The notes beneath the pieces are model-generated. The model saw only the letters and a program-made list of their open reading frames with translations, searched no databases and was not told the origin of the DNA. A DNA stretch of 5,299 bases from an uncultured Clostridia bacterium. Its GTDB lineage: Bacteria; Bacillota; Clostridia; Christensenellales; Borkfalkiaceae. The number at the start of each line of letters is the position of its first letter. Position 1 is the stretch's first letter. Shown here one piece after another: positions 4,572 through 5,299 of this stretch. The position numbers and the translations under genes are program-made. The stretch spans positions 1 through 5,299 of the forward strand of contig CAKQSU010000095.1 in assembly GCA_934273135.1 (NCBI GenBank). Direction: 5' to 3'.

Positions 4572-5299
4572 ATGGCAAACAGATTTATTTTAAACGAAAC
4601 GAGTTATCACGGCAAGGGCGCGATTAAAGAAGTCGCGACCGAAATTCTTGCGAGAGGCTATAAAAAGGCTTTCGTATGCTCGGACCCCGACTTAATCAAA
4701 TTCGGCGTAACGGAAAAAGTTCTCGACGTCTTGAAAGAAGCGAAAATCGCGTACGAAGTTTACAGCGACATTAAGCCCAACCCGACTATCGAAAACGTTC
4801 AGCACGGCGTCGATTGCTTCAATAAAAGCGGCGCGGACGTAATCGTCGCCATAGGCGGCGGCTCGTCGATGGATACTTCCAAAGCTATCGGCATAATCGC
4901 CACTAACCCCGAGCATTACGACGTTCGTTCGCTCGAGGGCGTATCGCCGACAAAGAACAAATGCGTACCCATTATCGCCGTTCCAACGACCGCAGGCACC
5001 GCCGCGGAAGTAACCATTAACTACGTCATCACCGACGTTGAAAGAAAGCGTAAATTCGTTTGCGTAGACCCCAAAGACATTCCCGTCGTCGCCGTTGTTG
5101 ACCCCGAAATGATGAGTTCAATGCCCAAGGGTTTAACCGCCGCAACCGGTATGGACGCGCTCACGCACGCTATCGAGGGTTATATCACGAAAGGCGCGTG
5201 GGAACTTTCCGATATGTTCCACATTAAGGCTATCGAAATAATCGCTCGTTCGCTCCGCTCCGCCGTAAAAGGCGAAGAAGAAGGTCGCGAGGGCATGGC
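4572..5299 (+). CDS. fucO: Lactaldehyde reductase / iron-containing alcohol dehydrogenase (3' truncated by window)
   Basis: The 242 visible codons align along their whole length with E. coli FucO (383 residues). FucO is a cytoplasmic group III iron-dependent dehydrogenase that reduces lactaldehyde to 1,2-propanediol with NADH during anaerobic fucose or rhamnose use. Near-identical stretches include ANRFILNET at 2-10, DVRSLEG at 117-123, PTTAGTAAEVTINYVITD at 138-155 and TGMDALTHAIEGYIT at 192-206. The NAD-binding GGGS lies at 95-98. Asp195 and His199 match the first two metal ligands (Asp196 and His200 in E. coli); the two later histidine ligands fall beyond the window. AGGAG at 4557-4561 precedes ATG 4572 by 10 nt, and a strong promoter lies just upstream. 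No fucose or rhamnose genes are visible nearby, so the true substrate could be another small aldehyde or alcohol. The family call is firm, the substrate less so. Confidence 0.92.
   Translation, partial: MANRFILNETSYHGKGAIKEVATEILARGYKKAFVCSDPDLIKFGVTEKVLDVLKEAKIAYEVYSDIKPNPTIENVQHGVDCFNKSGADVIVAIGGGSSMDTSKAIGIIATNPEHYDVRSLEGVSPTKNKCVPIIAVPTTAGTAAEVTINYVITDVERKRKFVCVDPKDIPVVAVVDPEMMSSMPKGLTAATGMDALTHAIEGYITKGAWELSDMFHIKAIEIIARSLRSAVKGEEEGREGM

Noticed and set aside
1..5299. A hidden mobile element, CRISPR array, RNA gene or defence system
   Set aside because: The window is almost fully occupied by recognisable metabolic genes. The only sizeable gap (133 bp) is explained by a promoter and leader, and I saw no direct repeats, tRNA-like folds or transposase remnants.

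Overview
The window carries most of a de novo pyrimidine (UMP) biosynthesis operon on the + strand, followed by the start of a separate transcription unit for an iron-dependent alcohol dehydrogenase. The genes suggest an anaerobic Gram-positive bacterium, most likely an uncultured Clostridia-type lineage. The reasons are the NAD-linked class 1B dihydroorotate dehydrogenase pair PyrD/PyrK, the purine-rich AGGAGG-like ribosome binding sites, the compact pyr operon, and a fermentative FucO-type dehydrogenase with a sigma-A-like promoter. Codon use is moderate in GC, with many AGA/AGG arginine and ATA isoleucine codons. The taxonomic guess is inference and of low certainty.

Layout: positions 1-342 are the last ~113 codons of carB, which encode its allosteric MGS-like domain. 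Then come pyrK (349-1080), pyrD (1074-1994), pyrF (1984-2685), pyrE (2690-3331) and pyrB (3359-4438). Junctions are very tight: a 6-nt gap, a 7-nt overlap, an 11-nt overlap, a 4-nt gap and a 27-nt gap. A single polycistronic mRNA with translational coupling is therefore likely. The operon promoter, and any PyrR-type attenuator, lie upstream and are not visible. carA and pyrC are the only steps of UMP synthesis missing from the window; they may lie upstream of carB.

How the genes work together: CarB makes carbamoyl phosphate. PyrB condenses it with aspartate. PyrC (not seen) closes the ring. PyrD with its iron-sulfur/FAD partner PyrK oxidises dihydroorotate to orotate with NAD+. PyrE adds ribose phosphate from PRPP, and PyrF decarboxylates OMP to UMP.

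The most notable feature is PyrB. It is an E. coli-like (PyrI-partnering) aspartate carbamoyltransferase catalytic chain with all expected active-site residues. It carries an extra ~50-residue C-terminal tail containing CX4C-X21-CX2C, which looks like the zinc domain of the regulatory chain PyrI without PyrI's nucleotide-binding allosteric domain. This suggests a reduced PyrB-PyrI fusion.

The 133-bp gap at 4439-4571 has no convincing terminator. It does hold a near-consensus promoter (A/T-rich UP-like tract, TTGACT, 17-nt spacer, TG-extended TATAAT) and an inverted repeat at the -10/5' leader. These precede fucO (4572 to the window end), a lactaldehyde/1,2-propanediol oxidoreductase homologue cut off by the window. 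Apart from the PyrB tail, the region looks like ordinary core metabolism; I found no mobile element, CRISPR array or RNA gene.
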